A stretch of 6,976 nucleotides of DNA, from assembly GCA_012274165.1 (NCBI GenBank), contig JAAPAA010000207.1:1-6976 (forward strand). Reading direction: 5' to 3'. The stretch comes from Thiobacillaceae bacterium (lineage in GTDB: Bacteria; Pseudomonadota; Gammaproteobacteria; Burkholderiales; Thiobacillaceae). Each line of letters starts with the position of its first letter. Position 1 is the stretch's first letter. Positions 5,588 to 6,976 of the stretch are shown in pieces. A model generated the notes under the pieces. That model did not search any database and was not told the DNA's origin. It worked only from the letters and a program-made list of their open reading frames with translations. The translations under genes were made by a program, and so were the position numbers.

Positions 5588-6172
5588 ATGGACGTTTCAC
5601 CTTTCGATATTGCTGACGACAAACAGCAGGCCGATGCGCACGAAGAGAAATCTCGACTAAACACGTGGGTCGCCATCACTGTTGCGCTGCTTGCCACTTT
5701 CATGGGCGTGTGCAAAGTCAAGGATGACAACATCGTGCAGGCGATGCAGCAAGCGCAAGCCGACAAAATCGATCATTGGGCTTATTACCAGGCACGCGTG
5801 ATTCGGGAGGACATCAGCCGGTCGACACTCACGTTGATGCGACTTGGCAACAATGACCATGTTGCCGACTCTGCAATCAAGCTAAACGAGGCGAGGATTC
5901 TCGATCTCGAACACAAGAAAGAGGAACTCAAGCGCCAGGCTGAAGAAGATCAGAAGCGGTACGATGACCTGAATTATCGCGACGATCAATTCGACCTGTC
6001 CGACACCTTCCTGGCCATTTCAATTGCGATGCTTGCGGTGACCTCGTTAACCAACAAGCGCTGGATGTTCAGCGCTGCCTTGATCCCAACCGCTTTCGGT
6101 GTCGTAATGGGAATCGCCGGGCTCGTCGGTTGGCTCATTCATCCCAACGCCCTTGTGCGCTTGCTGTCGTGA
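5588..6172 (+). CDS. DUF4337-family membrane protein
   Basis: A 194-residue protein matching the layout of DUF4337. It has a short acidic cytoplasmic N-terminus, a first membrane helix at about residues 25-43 (TWVAITVALLATFMGVCKV), then the characteristic NIVQAMQQAQADKIDHWAYYQARVIRE segment. A long charged helix follows at about 99-128 (ARILDLEHKKEELKRQAEEDQKRYDDL), likely a coiled coil, and two more membrane helices at about 140-155 and 160-184. The family has no known function. The start at 5588 is preferred over the in-frame ATG at 5570, because GAGG lies eight bases before 5588 and nothing suitable precedes 5570. It is read away from the PAP2 gene and converges on the HIT/GalT-like gene. 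Nothing in the sequence ties it to a pathway. Confidence 0.85.
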   Translation: MDVSPFDIADDKQQADAHEEKSRLNTWVAITVALLATFMGVCKVKDDNIVQAMQQAQADKIDHWAYYQARVIREDISRSTLTLMRLGNNDHVADSAIKLNEARILDLEHKKEELKRQAEEDQKRYDDLNYRDDQFDLSDTFLAISIAMLAVTSLTNKRWMFSAALIPTAFGVVMGIAGLVGWLIHPNALVRLLS

Positions 6173-6181
6173 GCCGAGGTA

Positions 6182-6198
6182 TCGGCTGGGTCAGCCGA
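6182..6198. terminator. Stem-loop between convergent genes, possible terminator
   Basis: TCGGCTG (6182-6188) and CAGCCGA (6192-6198) form a perfect seven-pair stem with a three-base loop, nine bases after the DUF4337 stop. No T-run follows. A second inverted repeat, ATCCTGGC (6205-6212) with GCCAGGAT (6243-6250), follows before the stop of the oppositely read HIT/GalT-like gene. Together they could end transcription from both sides. Confidence 0.4.
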
Positions 6199-6266
6199 CG
6201 CCTGATCCTGGCCGATTTGCGCCCTTAAGTTGACGAATCAGCGCCAGGATGAATCGCCATCGCTGA

Positions 6267-6976
6267 TCACAGCGCGAAGCTCGCCAACTCCGCCGCAAAC
6301 GCCTCTGCACCCATTGCCTCAAACGTTTCCCGGCTGAACAGGGTGACGACCCCCGCCATTTCACTCCAGCCATAGCCGCTGCACTGGGCGTTCAGCTTAC
6401 TGCTGTCTTGCGGGACGCGCGGGATGAGGTGCAGGCAATCGCGGCTGTAGATGAGGTTGTAGGGGGTGTTGTGCTGGTGCAGTCGGTCGAGCTCCAACCA
6501 CGCGGCTGCCGGGTCGGTGAAGCGCTGGCAGGGCAGGGGATAGGCTTCTGCGCCACCGTTGTGGACGAAGCGCGCGTCCTGCACCGGCAGCGGGCGGGTC
6601 TGCACGAAACTCTGAAAGTGCATGTGGTTGACCGATGCGCCTGCGCCGGTGCTGTTGTAGCCGAGGCAGAAGCCGGACACGCCGGTTTGTGCGCAGAGTG
6701 CCCACGCCCAGCCGTGCAGTTCGGGGCTCAGATATTGCGGCAGCTGGCGCAAGGGGTCCGGCACCAGCAGACCATGCAGGCGGGCGAACGGGAATTTGTT
6801 GTAGAGGAGGCGTGCTGGTTTGCCTGCCAGTTCGCCTTCACAGAATATTTCCCTGGCCAGAAAGGGACGGTTGAAATGAAAGCCGTCCGGATTAAACGGG
6901 CACAGCAGGCTGTCGAACTGAAGCCCGCTGGTGCGCGGGGGGCGCAGGGCGCGGATGGGATTGAACAGCATCTCCC
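6267..6976 (-). CDS. HIT/GalT-like nucleotidyltransferase or phosphorylase (5' partial)
   Basis: The catalytic motif is clear: NSTGAGASVNHMHFQ at residues 106-120, counted from the ATG at 6971, with the His-x-His-x-Gln triad (His116, His118, Gln120) of the GalT / Ap4A-phosphorylase branch of the HIT superfamily. The segments around it fit too: LLYNKFPFARLHGLLVPDP before the motif and TPYNLIYSRDCLHLIPR after it. These enzymes transfer a nucleotide through a His intermediate; the wording GAGASxNHxHFQ is closest to what I recall from GDP-hexose phosphorylases, but the substrate is open. The ATG at 6971 has GGGAG directly against it, too close for a ribosome site, and the frame stays open to the edge, so the true start may be outside. 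The last ~40 codons exist again, damaged, at 4579-4704. The stop is TGA at 6267-6269. Confidence 0.75.
   Translation of the reverse strand, partial: EMLFNPIRALRPPRTSGLQFDSLLCPFNPDGFHFNRPFLAREIFCEGELAGKPARLLYNKFPFARLHGLLVPDPLRQLPQYLSPELHGWAWALCAQTGVSGFCLGYNSTGAGASVNHMHFQSFVQTRPLPVQDARFVHNGGAEAYPLPCQRFTDPAAAWLELDRLHQHNTPYNLIYSRDCLHLIPRVPQDSSKLNAQCSGYGWSEMAGVVTLFSRETFEAMGAEAFAAELASFAL

Noticed and set aside
4560..6270. Insertion sequence or integrative element
   Set aside because: No transposase, integrase, terminal inverted repeats or target-site duplication seen; only the duplicated gene end, which is reported as a finding instead.
6191..6373. Small - strand frame of 60 residues overlapping the end of the HIT/GalT-like gene
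   Set aside because: Overlaps the recognised gene in another frame, has no ribosome site, and its translation is Arg/Trp-rich without motifs.

Overview
The window reads as a Gram-negative proteobacterial chromosome fragment, most likely betaproteobacterial. This is inferred from the ExbB/ExbD/TonB-like operon, the codon use and the gene families; no marker gene is present. The first ~425 bases look foreign to the rest: codon preference changes abruptly at a stop codon there.

Layout. (1) 1-425: 3' end of a glycosyltransferase-like gene, GC-rich, Glu encoded almost only by GAG. (2) 426-2014: a 5'-truncated exbB, then exbD, then a proline-rich TonB-like gene, overlapping or closely spaced on the + strand and closed by a good intrinsic terminator. 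Together they would form a proton-driven inner-membrane motor, but the exbB copy lacks its first membrane helix and has Gln where ExbB/TolQ usually carry a Glu in the last helix. (3) 2015-3357: an AT-richer accessory stretch with one gene, an HNH-like zinc-ribbon protein, preceded by a 320-base non-coding region (terminator, stem-loop, candidate promoter/operator) and followed by 237 bases with short direct and tandem repeats. (4) 3358-4509: two housekeeping-type genes on the - strand, nitroreductase then VOC/PhnB-like protein. (5) 4579-6976: a full 3' end of a HIT/GalT-like gene at the right edge (- strand), and a decayed second copy of its last ~40 codons at 4579-4704. The two copies are direct repeats and bracket a PAP2-family membrane phosphatase gene (-) and a DUF4337 membrane protein gene (+), divergently transcribed.

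The points I rate highest are the direct-repeat bracket around the PAP2/DUF4337 pair, which has a 36-base identical core inside diverged flanks; the chimeric exbB junction; the HNH-like gene in its AT-rich island; and the TonB-like protein whose C-terminus does not look like TonB_C. I found no RNA gene, CRISPR array, integrase or transposase. I cannot claim a new defence or mobile system from this window; the nearest candidates are the HNH gene and the repeat-bracketed cassette.
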